Assembly (NCBI RefSeq): GCF_018141525.1
Contig: NZ_CP064655.1
Span: forward strand, 2,264,501 to 2,328,500
DNA: 64,000 bases
Source of the DNA: Miltoncostaea marina
GTDB lineage: Bacteria; Actinomycetota; Thermoleophilia; Miltoncostaeales; Miltoncostaeaceae
Direction of reading: 5' to 3'
The notes under the pieces were generated by a model. The model was not told the origin of the DNA, did no database searches, and saw only the letters and a program-made list of their open reading frames with translations. Positions 24,948 to 32,022 of the stretch are shown in pieces. The position numbers were made by a program, and so were the translations under genes. Numbering within the stretch: the stretch's first letter is position 1; each line of letters begins with the position of its first letter.

Positions 24948-25892
24948 TCAGCCAGCGGCGGGACGCTGGAGCGCGGCCGCGTCGTCGACCTGAGAACGCC
25001 CCGACCCATCGGCGGAATGGTCGTACGCCCAGCCTGCGTCGATCTCACCGAACCCGTCGGAGAAGACCGCAACCTCAGTCGCTCGCATAACCCGGCGCGC
25101 GGAGTAGTTGAGGCTGAGGAGCCTGAGCCGCCGCTCCGGATACAGCTCTCGCACCCTGGGGTGGTCGTCGTACGTGAGCAGCCATCTGGCGTCGGCGGCG
25201 TTGTTGAGGACGGCCGCGAGCCTCTCGTGCTCCGAAGCGCCGAACGAGTTCATGTACAGGGAGCCGGCCTTGTCGAAATACGGCGGGTCCGCGTAGATGA
25301 GGGCGTCGTCTCGGCAGACGTAGTCGGCGATCACCTCCGCGCCGTCGCGACAGCTCACCGTGATGCGACTCGCGTGCACACCGACCAAGCGAAGTCGCTC
25401 GAGCAGCGCCTCTCGGTTGAACCGGGCGTCAATCTTGTAGGGACCGCTCTGGTCGAGCCCCCCGATCGGCCCCCCGTTCAGCACCCCAGATCGGTTCGTG
25501 CGGTTCAGATAGAAGGTCGCGAAGCCCAGCTCGTCGCGGCTCGCTGCGCTCGGGCCGGCGCTGTGGATCTCCTTCTGACGGCGCCACTCCTCGACCGTGA
25601 GCGGCGTCTCGGCGACGCGTTTGGACATCTCGTCGGGATCCTCGACAAGGAAGCTCCAGAACGCGGCGATCGCTGGGTCGAGGTCGTTGATAACGATCCG
25701 CGCGACCTCACCGGTAACCAACAGGCTGATCGCCGCGCCGGCGCCGCCTGCGTAGGGCTCGACATACACGCCCTCAGAGAGACGGCGGCTGCGGATGTAG
25801 TACTGAAGCCGAGGGTAGAGCGCCGATTTGCCACCGGGATAGCGCAACGGCGACAGGCGGGGTCGCTTCGGTATGCGGCTCCGTCTGGCCAT
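24948..25892 (-). CDS. D12-class DNA adenine methyltransferase (Dam-like)
   Basis: 314 residues. All Dam-family blocks are present: LRYPGGKSALYP (motif X) at about 13-24, EPYAGGAGAAISLL (motif I, SAM binding), IVINDLDPAI (motif II) and DPPYFDKAG (motif IV, catalytic) near residue 215. It methylates adenine N6 at a short site that cannot be read from the sequence. ATG overlaps the stop of the ParB-like gene by one base, so it is the last gene of a seven-gene operon. Base composition is lower in GC than the structural genes. No restriction nuclease is adjacent. Confidence 0.9.
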   Translation of the reverse strand: MARRSRIPKRPRLSPLRYPGGKSALYPRLQYYIRSRRLSEGVYVEPYAGGAGAAISLLVTGEVARIVINDLDPAIAAFWSFLVEDPDEMSKRVAETPLTVEEWRRQKEIHSAGPSAASRDELGFATFYLNRTNRSGVLNGGPIGGLDQSGPYKIDARFNREALLERLRLVGVHASRITVSCRDGAEVIADYVCRDDALIYADPPYFDKAGSLYMNSFGASEHERLAAVLNNAADARWLLTYDDHPRVRELYPERRLRLLSLNYSARRVMRATEVAVFSDGFGEIDAGWAYDHSADGSGRSQVDDAAALQRPAAG

Positions 25893-27340
25893 CACGGGCC
25901 GACCATATAGGCCACGATCGGCTGCATTGAGTCCCATGCGCGCCGCGCCTCGTCGGGCTCGAAGGCGATGGTGTGATTGTGGCTCGCGGCGTTCAGCAGG
26001 TCGGCCCCTACAACCGGGTCGTCGGAACGCAGGGTTGCCAGTCGACTGGTGCGCAGCTTGCCGGCAGCCTGGCGGCGGGTCGTGTCGCCCTCTTCGTCCA
26101 ACCGCTTCTCGAGCCAGCGCAGGCAGTCGTCCAGAGAGACCTGTCCGCGCTTGGCGGGGATCTTCTCGCTCTTGACCTCGGCGAAGGCCTTGATGGTCCG
26201 CTCGAGGAGGGCCCTGAGGCCGAAGGCGGTGAGGTTGGGGAACTGGTTCACGTCGATGCGACCGAGTTCTTCGTAGAGCGCGCGCATCCCGCTCGGGAAG
26301 CCTGCCGGCACCGAGGGGATGTCGAGATACCTCGGGCTGCTGCGGCGCGGGCGACGAGGCGCCGGCTCGGGCGGCGGCGCCTGCTCGGCGCCTCGAGCAG
26401 GCTCCGCCTCGCCGCCGGCCGGCGGCGTGACCAGCGGCTGGTGCTTCGCGCGCCGGCGCCCCCTCATGGACTCGAGCTCGGCGATCAGCTCTGCGAATCG
26501 CCCCTGGGCGCCCGCGCCCGTCTCGTTGAGCGTGCGAGTGTTGAGGCGATTGGAACTGATGCCGGCCACGATGTGCTCGGCCATCCTCTCCCAGGCGGCC
26601 TTGGAGACTCGGAGCTCGAGGCCCCCGGTGTCGCCCAGGCGCAGGCCGGTGACCTCGAGGAACGCGCGCGACTGGAAGAGCCGCTCGAGCGTCGAGTAGC
26701 TCCTCTGCCAACGGCGCGAGCGCACAAACTCACGCAAGGCGGGGTCGACGTAGTCGACGGCCTCGAACGCCTCCATCACCCGGGCGCCCAAGACGAAGCT
26801 CTTCACGTCGATCGTCGGGTAGCGGCGGACGAGTTCGTCCAGGGTCCGGCCGACCCGGAGCCGGTCCCGAAAGAACGCCGCCTGGCGCACCGGCGTCCAC
26901 GGCTGGCGGGGGTTGCTCGTGTGCAGCGCGGCGATCAGCTCGTCTGCTTCTTCGCGGTCGGGGGCGACGAGGATCTCGATCGTCTCCAACGCGTCGCGCC
27001 GGTCGTTGCCCAGCCCTGCGGTCAGTCGACGAATCCGCGACTCGTACGCCGGTACGGTGGGCGGGCTGCATATCGCCTGTAGCGCCGCAAGCCGTCGGTT
27101 CCCCTCAACGACGACGAAGATTTCATCGTCACGGACAGCGACCGGCGTCTCTTGCGTGAAGTAGCCGACCTCCACGATCGCCTTGAGGAGTTCGTAGGCC
27201 CTGTGCTCAGCGAAGAGCTCCTGACGAATCTCCGCTTGGGACACCTCTTCCGCCAGCCCCAAGCGCACGTTGCGCGGATCCAATCGCAGATCGTTGAGGA
27301 CGTGCGCGCGCCGGCGTTCCCACTGGGTCGTGTCGATCAA
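25892..27340 (-). CDS. ParB-like protein with helical C-terminal domain
   Basis: 482 residues from TTG 27340, chosen because it overlaps the upstream stop as TTGA. N-terminal ParB/sulfiredoxin-like domain: DLRLDPRNVRLG, then EVGYFTQETPVAV and the hallmark VVVEGNRRLAALQAI (near residue 85). The middle carries helices and HTSNPRQPWTPVRQA. After a Pro/Arg-rich linker the C-terminal 150 residues (LRALLERTIKAFAEVK ... LNAASHNHT ... RRAWDSMQPIVAYM) resemble HEPN/DUF4145-like helical ends of other ParB-domain proteins. ParB domains can be CTPases or nucleases; no activity can be claimed here. Confidence 0.75.
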   Translation of the reverse strand: MIDTTQWERRRAHVLNDLRLDPRNVRLGLAEEVSQAEIRQELFAEHRAYELLKAIVEVGYFTQETPVAVRDDEIFVVVEGNRRLAALQAICSPPTVPAYESRIRRLTAGLGNDRRDALETIEILVAPDREEADELIAALHTSNPRQPWTPVRQAAFFRDRLRVGRTLDELVRRYPTIDVKSFVLGARVMEAFEAVDYVDPALREFVRSRRWQRSYSTLERLFQSRAFLEVTGLRLGDTGGLELRVSKAAWERMAEHIVAGISSNRLNTRTLNETGAGAQGRFAELIAELESMRGRRRAKHQPLVTPPAGGEAEPARGAEQAPPPEPAPRRPRRSSPRYLDIPSVPAGFPSGMRALYEELGRIDVNQFPNLTAFGLRALLERTIKAFAEVKSEKIPAKRGQVSLDDCLRWLEKRLDEEGDTTRRQAAGKLRTSRLATLRSDDPVVGADLLNAASHNHTIAFEPDEARRAWDSMQPIVAYMVGP

Positions 27341-27516
27341 GCGGGTGTCACCGGGGTCGGCGGACCGTGCCCGCAGCGCTCGCAGCGCCACACCGGCGAG
27401 CTGACCACGCGCGCCAGCCGTCGGCCGGGACGGAGCCCTCGACTCTGCGTCGTCACCACGCCCGCGGTCGTGGGCCCGCCGCACTTAGGGCAGGCGGGTG
27501 CCGCTGACCCGCTCAC
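27337..27516 (-). CDS. Small zinc-ribbon protein
   Basis: 59 residues from GTG 27516, which overlaps the preceding stop as GTGA (a longer start at GTG 27534 is possible). Two Cys pairs, CPKCGG near residue 10 and CERCGH near residue 47, make a zinc ribbon. Stop overlaps the ParB-like TTG. Its regular place in the chain suggests it works with the ParB-like protein and methyltransferase. Function unknown. Confidence 0.65.
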   Translation of the reverse strand: MSGSAAPACPKCGGPTTAGVVTTQSRGLRPGRRLARVVSSPVWRCERCGHGPPTPVTPA

Positions 27517-27761
27517 CACGCCCAGTCCGGCCACTGAACGGGCGGCAGCGGCCGGTCACCGCGTTGCTCGTTGCTGCGGTCGAGGTAGTGGGATGGCTCG
27601 ATCCACCGCAGGGCCTCGCGTACCGTGAGCGGGACTGGCATCCCTCGCTCCGTCCGGTTGGGCCGCGGCATGAACATGCGCTCATCGGGCTTCCAGTCGA
27701 AGCCCTGCGCATCCATCGCCTGGATGAGCTGCTCGAGGCTGGTGACGAGCGGCGCGCCCAT
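27513..27761 (-). CDS. 82-residue protein, function unknown
   Basis: ATG 27761 overlaps the stop of a 24-codon frame. The sequence starts with a helix (SLEQLIQAMDAQGFDW), continues PDERMFMPRPN and VPLTVREALRWIE, and ends Trp-rich (VQWPDWAW). No family recognised. Overlaps on both sides support translation within the operon. Confidence 0.6.
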   Translation of the reverse strand: MGAPLVTSLEQLIQAMDAQGFDWKPDERMFMPRPNRTERGMPVPLTVREALRWIEPSHYLDRSNEQRGDRPLPPVQWPDWAW

Positions 27762-27835
27762 CAGCCCGCCGGCCGCCAGATCTCGGCCACGATCAACCAG
27801 GGCAGCTTGAGCGGCGTCGTCACCGTCAGCCGCAC
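27761..27835 (-). CDS. 24-residue coupled peptide
   Basis: Starts at GTG 27835 (overlapping the lipoprotein's TAG as TAGTG) and ends TGA at 27763-27761 (overlapping the next ATG as TGATG). The peptide is hydrophobic in the middle (LKLPWLIVAEIW). The double overlap suggests it keeps ribosomes coupled along the operon or is a small membrane peptide; it may also be chance. Confidence 0.42.
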   Translation of the reverse strand: MRLTVTTPLKLPWLIVAEIWRPAG

Positions 27836-28044
27836 TAGTCGAGCCCCCGCTCCTCGCGACACGCCAGGCGCTCGGACGGCAGCCCGTAGCGGGCGCACGC
27901 CTGCTGGTCGCGGACTCGCTTCACCTCGTCCTGCGCGTCGCGCACGCTGTCGGCGGGCGTGTCGCTGCAGCCGGCGACGACGGCGGCGCTGGCGAGGGCG
28001 CAGAGACCGAGACGGCCGAGCGTGTAGAGGCGGAGCCTCATCAC
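27835..28044 (-). CDS. Prophage lipoprotein
   Basis: 69 residues. Signal peptide with a basic start (RLRLYTLGR), hydrophobic core (LGLCALASAAVV) and lipobox VAGC, so the Cys near residue 26 should be lipidated. The mature part is short, charged and has two further Cys (QQACARYG, RLACREE). Start GTG 28044 or ATG 28041, both overlapping the upstream stop. Phage lipoproteins often block superinfection; that role here is inference. Confidence 0.72.
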   Translation of the reverse strand: MMRLRLYTLGRLGLCALASAAVVAGCSDTPADSVRDAQDEVKRVRDQQACARYGLPSERLACREERGLD

Positions 28045-28559
28045 AGCTCCGCGAGCGCGGCGGACCGCTTCTGCTCGTACTCCGCGTCCGTGAGGAGCCC
28101 CTCCTCGTGAAGGTCTTTCAGCTTCCGCAGCCGGTCGTGGGGCGACGTGGCGGCTTGATCGGGCGCCGACGCCGGGGTCGCTGGACCGCCGCTGATCCGC
28201 GCCCGAATGTAGTCGCCGATCTCGCCCACCCGTGCCTTCGGATCGACCTTCGAGATGATGGCCTTGTTGCCCGAGGCGAAGATCGTGAGGCGCCCGTACA
28301 TCAGCTTGGTCTCCGTCTGGACCGAGCTGATGCGCTCGTACGGGAAGTCCTCCTGCCTCGACCGCATCAGGCCCTTATCGAAGAAGATGACCCGGCGGTC
28401 TGTGACCACGAGAAGCCCCATGTTGCCGTCGTATTCGCCCCCGGCGAGATTCAGCACCTGCTCGCGGTCGCCGAGGATTTCCGGAAGCGCCCGCAGCTCG
28501 CGGCCGCGCCCCACCGTCGACCGGAGCTTCTGGTTCGCCAGCTCGCTGATCCGTTCCAC
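28041..28559 (-). CDS. PH-like (bPH_2) domain protein with SHOCT tail
   Basis: 172 residues. Residues about 30-120 form a bacterial PH-like domain: NMGLLVVTDRRVIFFDKG, FPYERISSVQTETKLMYGRLTIFASGNKAIISKV. The last 30 (DRLRKLKDLHEEGLLTDAEYEQKRSAALAEL) are a SHOCT module, a short oligomerisation helix pair. Such proteins occur in mobile elements and near defence genes, function mostly unknown. First gene of the seven-gene operon; GTG start preceded by GAGGTGAGG. Confidence 0.85.
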   Translation of the reverse strand: MERISELANQKLRSTVGRGRELRALPEILGDREQVLNLAGGEYDGNMGLLVVTDRRVIFFDKGLMRSRQEDFPYERISSVQTETKLMYGRLTIFASGNKAIISKVDPKARVGEIGDYIRARISGGPATPASAPDQAATSPHDRLRKLKDLHEEGLLTDAEYEQKRSAALAEL

Positions 28560-28631
28560 GCCTCACCTCTCCGTTCGCGTGCGCAACGAGCGTCCCATGA
28601 GGCGCGCGCCGGAGGCGCCTACCCGGCGGGG

Positions 28632-28660
28632 TAGTTTCGTCCGACGAACGTAGAGAACTA
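28632..28660. promoter_or_regulatory. Candidate operator upstream of the PH-SHOCT operon
   Basis: The 150-base gap between the divergent genes at 28559 and 28710 holds a 13-base inverted repeat TTCGTC-C-GACGAA (28636-28648) nested in outer arms TAGTT (28632-28636) and AACTA (28656-28660). The rest of the gap shows only a short GC-rich inverted repeat near 28600-28620. Probably regulatory for one or both flanking units; no clear -35/-10 pair was found. Confidence 0.45.
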
Positions 28661-28709
28661 TCCGCGATCCAGCGGAACTTGTCGGGGGCGACTTTGCATC
28701 ACCTCGCAC

Positions 28710-28982
28710 ATGGGACAAGATCCGGCGGGCATGGCGACGAATCGTCCTGACGCCGCGCCGATTTTCACCCGCGAGGACGGGGTGAGGGCCGTGCAGATGA
28801 TGTTCCTGGCGGACATCGATAAGGCCCTCATGCTGGCCGAGGCCTACGAGCTCGCCGACGACCCCTGGATCAGCCGGCTCTACGAGTGCCGCGACGTCGT
28901 CGCTCGCGCTCTTGATCCTCCAGGGCGTCGCGCATCACGTCCGCGGGATGGCGCGCCTCCGGCTCTCCGGCTGGTGAAGTAG
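28710..28982 (+). CDS. Small protein, function unknown
   Basis: 90 residues from ATG 28710 (or 83 from ATG 28731). Acidic helical middle (VRAVQMMFLADIDKALMLAEAYELADDPWISRLYECRDVVARAL) and a basic tail. It is convergent with, and overlaps by 113 bases, the 3' end of the XRE gene. Codon choice looks gene-like until about base 28905 and poorer after that, so the real C-terminus may matter little. Function not assignable. Confidence 0.55.
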   Translation: MGQDPAGMATNRPDAAPIFTREDGVRAVQMMFLADIDKALMLAEAYELADDPWISRLYECRDVVARALDPPGRRASRPRDGAPPALRLVK

Positions 28983-29235
28983 CCGCTGACCGCCCGCTCG
29001 GAGCCTCGTTCCGCATGCGGATGAGCTCGACCAGGTCGAGCTCGTAGAACCTCGCCAACTTCTCGAGGTGCTTCGAGTCAGGCCGCACTTCGGCCCGCTC
29101 CCAACGGCTGACGTAGGTGAACGGCACCTCGAGGGCCGTTGCCACCTTCTGCTGGGTCAGCCCCCGGCTCGTGCGCGCGTCACGCAGCGTCTGGGCTAAC
29201 TCGGTGCGGCTGGCCATGCGTGCATAGTCATGCAT
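28870..29235 (-). CDS. XRE-family repressor (CI-like candidate)
   Basis: About 121 residues from ATG 29235; starts at 29217 or 29298 are also possible. The helix-turn-helix is clear: TELAQTLRDARTSRGLTQQKVATALEVPFTYVSRWERAEVRPD, followed by LEKLARFYELDLVELIRM. The C-terminal 40 residues are charged and may be flexible; there is no LexA-like peptidase domain, so induction would not be by RecA cleavage. Divergent from the XRE gene at 29301 with TAGTCA repeats between them, the layout of a lysogeny switch. Confidence 0.75.
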   Translation of the reverse strand: MHDYARMASRTELAQTLRDARTSRGLTQQKVATALEVPFTYVSRWERAEVRPDSKHLEKLARFYELDLVELIRMRNEAPSGRSAATSPAGEPEARHPADVMRDALEDQERERRRRGTRRAG

Positions 29236-29311
29236 GGCCACCAGCGCGGCCAGCACATCCGGGGCTTGACCCGCGTGTCTAGTCATGGTTCCATACATGC
29301 ATGTCTAGTCA
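29225..29311. promoter_or_regulatory. Switch region: three TAGTCA sites and a leaderless rightward promoter
   Basis: TAGTCA occurs at 29225-29230, 29280-29285 and 29306-29311; the last two share the 10-mer TGTCTAGTCA (29276-29285 and 29302-29311). Rightward -35 TTGACC (29266-29271), 17-base spacer, weak -10 TTCCAT (29289-29294), then six bases to ATG 29301. One operator copy lies in the spacer and one at the start codon, so binding should block the early operon. The third copy lies at the 5' end of the leftward regulator. Confidence 0.62.
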
Positions 29312-29624
29312 CGCGGAAACGCCGCGCCGCCCCATCGGCGAGTCGCCGCTGAGGCGTCTGCGCAGGCAGCGGAAGCTTTCCCTCGAGGGCCTCGCCCGCG
29401 AGGCCGGCGTCTCCGTGGCGACGGTCTACCGCGCCGAGCACGGCCGCCACGAGACGCGCGAGGAGACCTGGCGCGCTATCGCGACCGCTCTCGGCGTCCC
29501 GCTCGATTCGCTCCATGGCCAGGAGGCTGACAGCGCCTCGACGGGCCGTGGCGAAAATCCAAACGACGGCGCCGGCCGCGATCTCCTGGCAGAGACCACC
29601 GCGGCCGGCGCAGAAAGAGGGTAG
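29301..29624 (+). CDS. XRE-family regulator (Cro-like candidate)
   Basis: 107 residues from a probably leaderless ATG at 29301. Helix-turn-helix at residues 14-68: SPLRRLRRQRKLSLEGLAREAGVSVATVYRAEHGRHETREETWRAIATALGVPLDSL. The tail is low-complexity. First gene of the rightward early operon, opposite the leftward XRE gene with shared operators, so it may act as Cro or as a second repressor. Which one keeps lysogeny cannot be told from sequence. Confidence 0.75.
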   Translation: MSSHAETPRRPIGESPLRRLRRQRKLSLEGLAREAGVSVATVYRAEHGRHETREETWRAIATALGVPLDSLHGQEADSASTGRGENPNDGAGRDLLAETTAAGAERG

Positions 29625-29629
29625 CCGAC

Positions 29630-29908
29630 ATGGCGGGCAACTCGAACTCGGGCCGGCGGCCCGACCTCGAGACGGTCATGCGGGACGCCGGCATGGCGGG
29701 CCGCCTGTTCGTCGAGCAGCTCCAGGGCGCCGCCAGCACCTACCAGGACCACGGCGCGCAGCTCGCGCGCGTCTACCGGGAGGCGCAGGAGAACCAGCGC
29801 CGCATCGACGAGGCGATCGCCGCGCTCCAGCGCGAGCGGGTCGGCTGGGACGGCGTCACCGAGCGCCGGCGCCGCCCCGAGGCCTCCGGGCTCGCGGCGG
29901 CCGCGTGA
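29630..29908 (+). CDS. Small coiled-coil protein of the early operon
   Basis: 92 residues, ATG 29630. Long amphipathic helix (VEQLQGAASTYQDHGAQLARVYREAQENQRRIDEAIAALQRERVGW) suggests a coiled coil. The opening NSNSGRRPDLETVM resembles small DNA-packaging or regulator openings but no family is recognised. One-base overlap with the next gene. Confidence 0.55.
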   Translation: MAGNSNSGRRPDLETVMRDAGMAGRLFVEQLQGAASTYQDHGAQLARVYREAQENQRRIDEAIAALQRERVGWDGVTERRRRPEASGLAAAA

Positions 29909-30249
29909 TGGCCACGACCAGCACCGCGCCCCGCCGCCTCCAGTCCTCGGTCGATCTCGCCCTGGCCGTCTGGTTCGTCGACGCCATCCGCGTCCGGGCC
30001 GAGCGCGAAGGCCTGACGCCGCCCGTCCTGCAGGCGCTGCGCGACGGCCACCGCGACCTCGGCGCGGCGATCGACGAGGTCGCCCTCGAGGCGGGCCTCG
30101 CCCGGCCTCCCCTTCGCGACCGCGCCCGCGCGCTGCTCGACCGCCGGCTGCGCTGGCCCGCCGCCGTGGCGCTCTTCGCCATCACGGTGATCGGCTCCTG
30201 GCTCGCGATCGCGCTCGTCATCCGCGCCCTCCTGGGGGCCCTGTCGTGA
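29908..30249 (+). CDS. Membrane protein of the early operon
   Basis: 113 residues, ATG 29908 overlapping the upstream stop by one base. Cytosolic helical part (LQALRDGHRDLGAAIDEVALEAG) followed by one long hydrophobic helix near the C-terminus (AAVALFAITVIGSWLAIALVIRALLG). Function unknown; an early membrane protein could act in superinfection immunity, which is inference only. Confidence 0.55.
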   Translation: MATTSTAPRRLQSSVDLALAVWFVDAIRVRAEREGLTPPVLQALRDGHRDLGAAIDEVALEAGLARPPLRDRARALLDRRLRWPAAVALFAITVIGSWLAIALVIRALLGALS

Positions 30250-30611
30250 CGCGCCGCCCCGAGGATCTGCTGCCGACCATCCGCGCCCGCAGGGCGTTCC
30301 TGCACCGGCTCACCGACATCGGCCCGGTGCCCGCCCTGCGCGCGGTCGCGGCGCAGCTGCGCGACCCCGGCCCCTGGGTCGGCGAGTGGTCCCGCTTCTA
30401 CCTCGTGCGGATGGTCCCGGGGCTCAGCCACCCGCCGCGCGCCGTAGCGGTCTTCCTGGCCGCCGGCGTGGAGCCGCGCGGGACGATCGGCGAGATGGCC
30501 GAGGACGAGCGCACGCGGCTCGCCGACTGGCTCGACGAGTTCGCGCGCGGCTTCGAGGAGCTCGAGCAGGACGACCTGGCGGCGGTCGCCGCCGGCGTGG
30601 AGCGGGCGTGA
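30246..30611 (+). CDS. Helical early protein, function unknown
   Basis: 121 residues, GTG start in a 4-base overlap. Sequence is helical with Arg/Leu/Ala (DLLPTIRARRAFLHRLTDIG) and an acidic end (EFARGFEELEQDDLAAVAAG). No signal, membrane helix or known motif. Stop overlaps the next GTG. Confidence 0.55.
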   Translation: MTRRPEDLLPTIRARRAFLHRLTDIGPVPALRAVAAQLRDPGPWVGEWSRFYLVRMVPGLSHPPRAVAVFLAAGVEPRGTIGEMAEDERTRLADWLDEFARGFEELEQDDLAAVAAGVERA

Positions 30612-31138
30612 GGCGGTTCGTCGCCATCGCGACGGCCGCCGTGGCCGCCGGCGGCGCGGGAGCCGGCGTGGCGTGGGCCGCGGGCGCCGGTGACCGCCCC
30701 TCGGCCGCACCCGAGCCCGCGATCGCGGAGATCGCGCCCAAGGCGCGCACGGTCCCCCACGCGAAGTTCGTCATCGCCGTCGAGGGCTGGCGCGCGGCGC
30801 GGCGCGAGGTCCGCTCGCTGCGGGCCACGCTCGCCCGCCACCCCGACTTCCGCGTGTCGCTGCAGCTGGCGGCGATCGCCCACGGCCAGGACTGGCGCGC
30901 GCTGCGGCGCTGCGCGCTGACCGAGGGCTACCGCACGGCCGAGCGGCGGGCCCGCCACAACACCCGCCCGAACACGGCCGGCAGCGGCGCCTACTCGTCC
31001 TTCCAGTTCATGCGCGGCACCTTCCTCTCGACGCCCTACGCCGGGCTCGACTGGTCGCGCCAGGACGTGCAGGCGCACGCGGCCGCGTGGATGTGGGCGC
31101 AGGGCCGGCGCGGCGAGTGGACGGGAACGGGCTGCTGA
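30608..31138 (+). CDS. Secreted Rpf/transglycosylase-like muralytic protein
   Basis: 176 residues. N-terminal signal peptide (RRFVAIATAAVAAGGAGAGVAWAAG). The C-terminal 80 residues carry a lysozyme-like pattern as in resuscitation-promoting factors and SLT domains: CALTEGYRTAE with a candidate catalytic Glu, NTAGSGAYSSFQFMRGTF, then AHAAAWMWAQG and a final Cys able to pair with the first. It would act on peptidoglycan outside the cell. Unusual in a prophage early operon, far from the lysis genes. Confidence 0.68.
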   Translation: MRRFVAIATAAVAAGGAGAGVAWAAGAGDRPSAAPEPAIAEIAPKARTVPHAKFVIAVEGWRAARREVRSLRATLARHPDFRVSLQLAAIAHGQDWRALRRCALTEGYRTAERRARHNTRPNTAGSGAYSSFQFMRGTFLSTPYAGLDWSRQDVQAHAAAWMWAQGRRGEWTGTGC

Positions 31139-31434
31139 TGCCCAACGACGTCCCCATGACGATCGTCCGCGAGCGCCTGGTCGGCGCCCTCTACGCCGCC
31201 CGGGATCACGACGCCTTCTGGGCGCGTCCCGATGCCGGCAGCCGCACGCCGACGTATCTCGCGATCACCGTCGGCCGCGGCCGCCACGTCCCGACGCAGA
31301 CCGTCATGGAGGCTTGCGAGGAGCTCCGCGACCAGGGCCTCGTCGAGCGCGCTCCCGGCCCCTCCGGTGAGGGCTGGCGCTGGCGCGAGCCCGTTGTCCC
31401 GGTCGGCGGCGAGGAGCGGATGGCCCAGGCGTGA
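31138..31434 (+). CDS. Winged-helix-like early protein
   Basis: 98 residues; ATG overlaps the previous stop by one base. RERLVGALYAARDHDAFW then VPTQTVMEACEELRDQGLVERAPG with GWRWRE looks like a winged helix (helix-turn-helix plus wing) of the GntR/MarR size class. Could be a small regulator. Family not certain. Confidence 0.5.
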   Translation: MPNDVPMTIVRERLVGALYAARDHDAFWARPDAGSRTPTYLAITVGRGRHVPTQTVMEACEELRDQGLVERAPGPSGEGWRWREPVVPVGGEERMAQA

Positions 31435-31631
31435 TGGCCGCCGCGCCCCAGCTCCTCGTGCCGCTGCGCAGTGAGCGCCGGCCCACCATGGTCGAGGTCG
31501 GCGTGCACCCGCACGCGGGCCGCCTCGAGCGCTGCCTGCGCTGCGGCCGCGAGGTCTGGACCGCCTTCGGCCTCGCCCGCCGCCACCGCCGCTACTGCCG
31601 TCGTCAGGAATGGCCGGAGGGACGCCCGTGA
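31434..31631 (+). CDS. Small zinc-finger protein
   Basis: 65 residues from ATG 31434 (GTG 31431 also possible). A single zinc finger: CLRCGREVWTAFGLARRHRRYC, that is C-x2-C ... H-x3-C. Such small fingers are common in actinophage early regions as DNA- or RNA-binding accessory proteins. Overlaps neighbours at both ends. Confidence 0.6.
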   Translation: MAAAPQLLVPLRSERRPTMVEVGVHPHAGRLERCLRCGREVWTAFGLARRHRRYCRRQEWPEGRP

Positions 31632-31837
31632 TCTACGTCTACGAGAACGACTCGACGACGGACGTGCTCCACGTCCGCGGCCGCGCCGGCACCCGGGCCG
31701 CCAGCGTCCCGCTGTCGGCGCTGCTCGCCCCGTCGGGGACGGTCCGCCGCATCGCGCTCAGCCGCGTGATGCGCGAGCTCCGGCGCCGCGACGGCGCCGT
31801 GGTGCCCGGCAGCGTCCTCGCCCGGTGGTGGTCGTGA
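31628..31837 (+). CDS. Small basic early protein
   Basis: 69 residues from GTG 31628 in a 4-base overlap. Beta-rich opening (VIYVYENDSTTDVLHVRG) and a helical basic middle (VRRIALSRVMRELRRRDG). No recognised family. Confidence 0.5.
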   Translation: MIYVYENDSTTDVLHVRGRAGTRAASVPLSALLAPSGTVRRIALSRVMRELRRRDGAVVPGSVLARWWS

Positions 31838-32022
31838 GCCGCGTCGTCGCCCTGGTCGCCCTCCCGATGGACGCCGACGACGTCGCCCGCGTGCTGGCCG
31901 GCCTCTCCCGCGCCTACCCGGGCGCGGTCCTCGGCGACTCGGGCGACCCGCGCATCATCCAGGTCGAGGACCCGCACGCCCCCGAGGGCGAGGACCTCGT
32001 CGACCTCCGGCGGGCCGCGTGA
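31834..32022 (+). CDS. Small acidic early protein
   Basis: 62 residues from GTG 31834, 4-base overlap. VVALVALPMDADDVARVLAGLSRAYPGAVLGDSGDPRIIQVED suggests a small alpha/beta fold resembling a half ferredoxin-like unit. No known function. Confidence 0.5.
   Translation: MSRVVALVALPMDADDVARVLAGLSRAYPGAVLGDSGDPRIIQVEDPHAPEGEDLVDLRRAA

Noticed and set aside
24948-27340. Classical restriction-modification system
   Set aside because: There is a methyltransferase but no recognisable nuclease partner; the ParB-like protein could be an effector but is not a known restriction enzyme.
28870-28982. Only one of the two convergent genes being real
   Set aside because: Both have independent support (HTH on minus, good codon pattern early in plus); an overlap of their 3' ends is acceptable, so both are kept with lower confidence for the plus gene.
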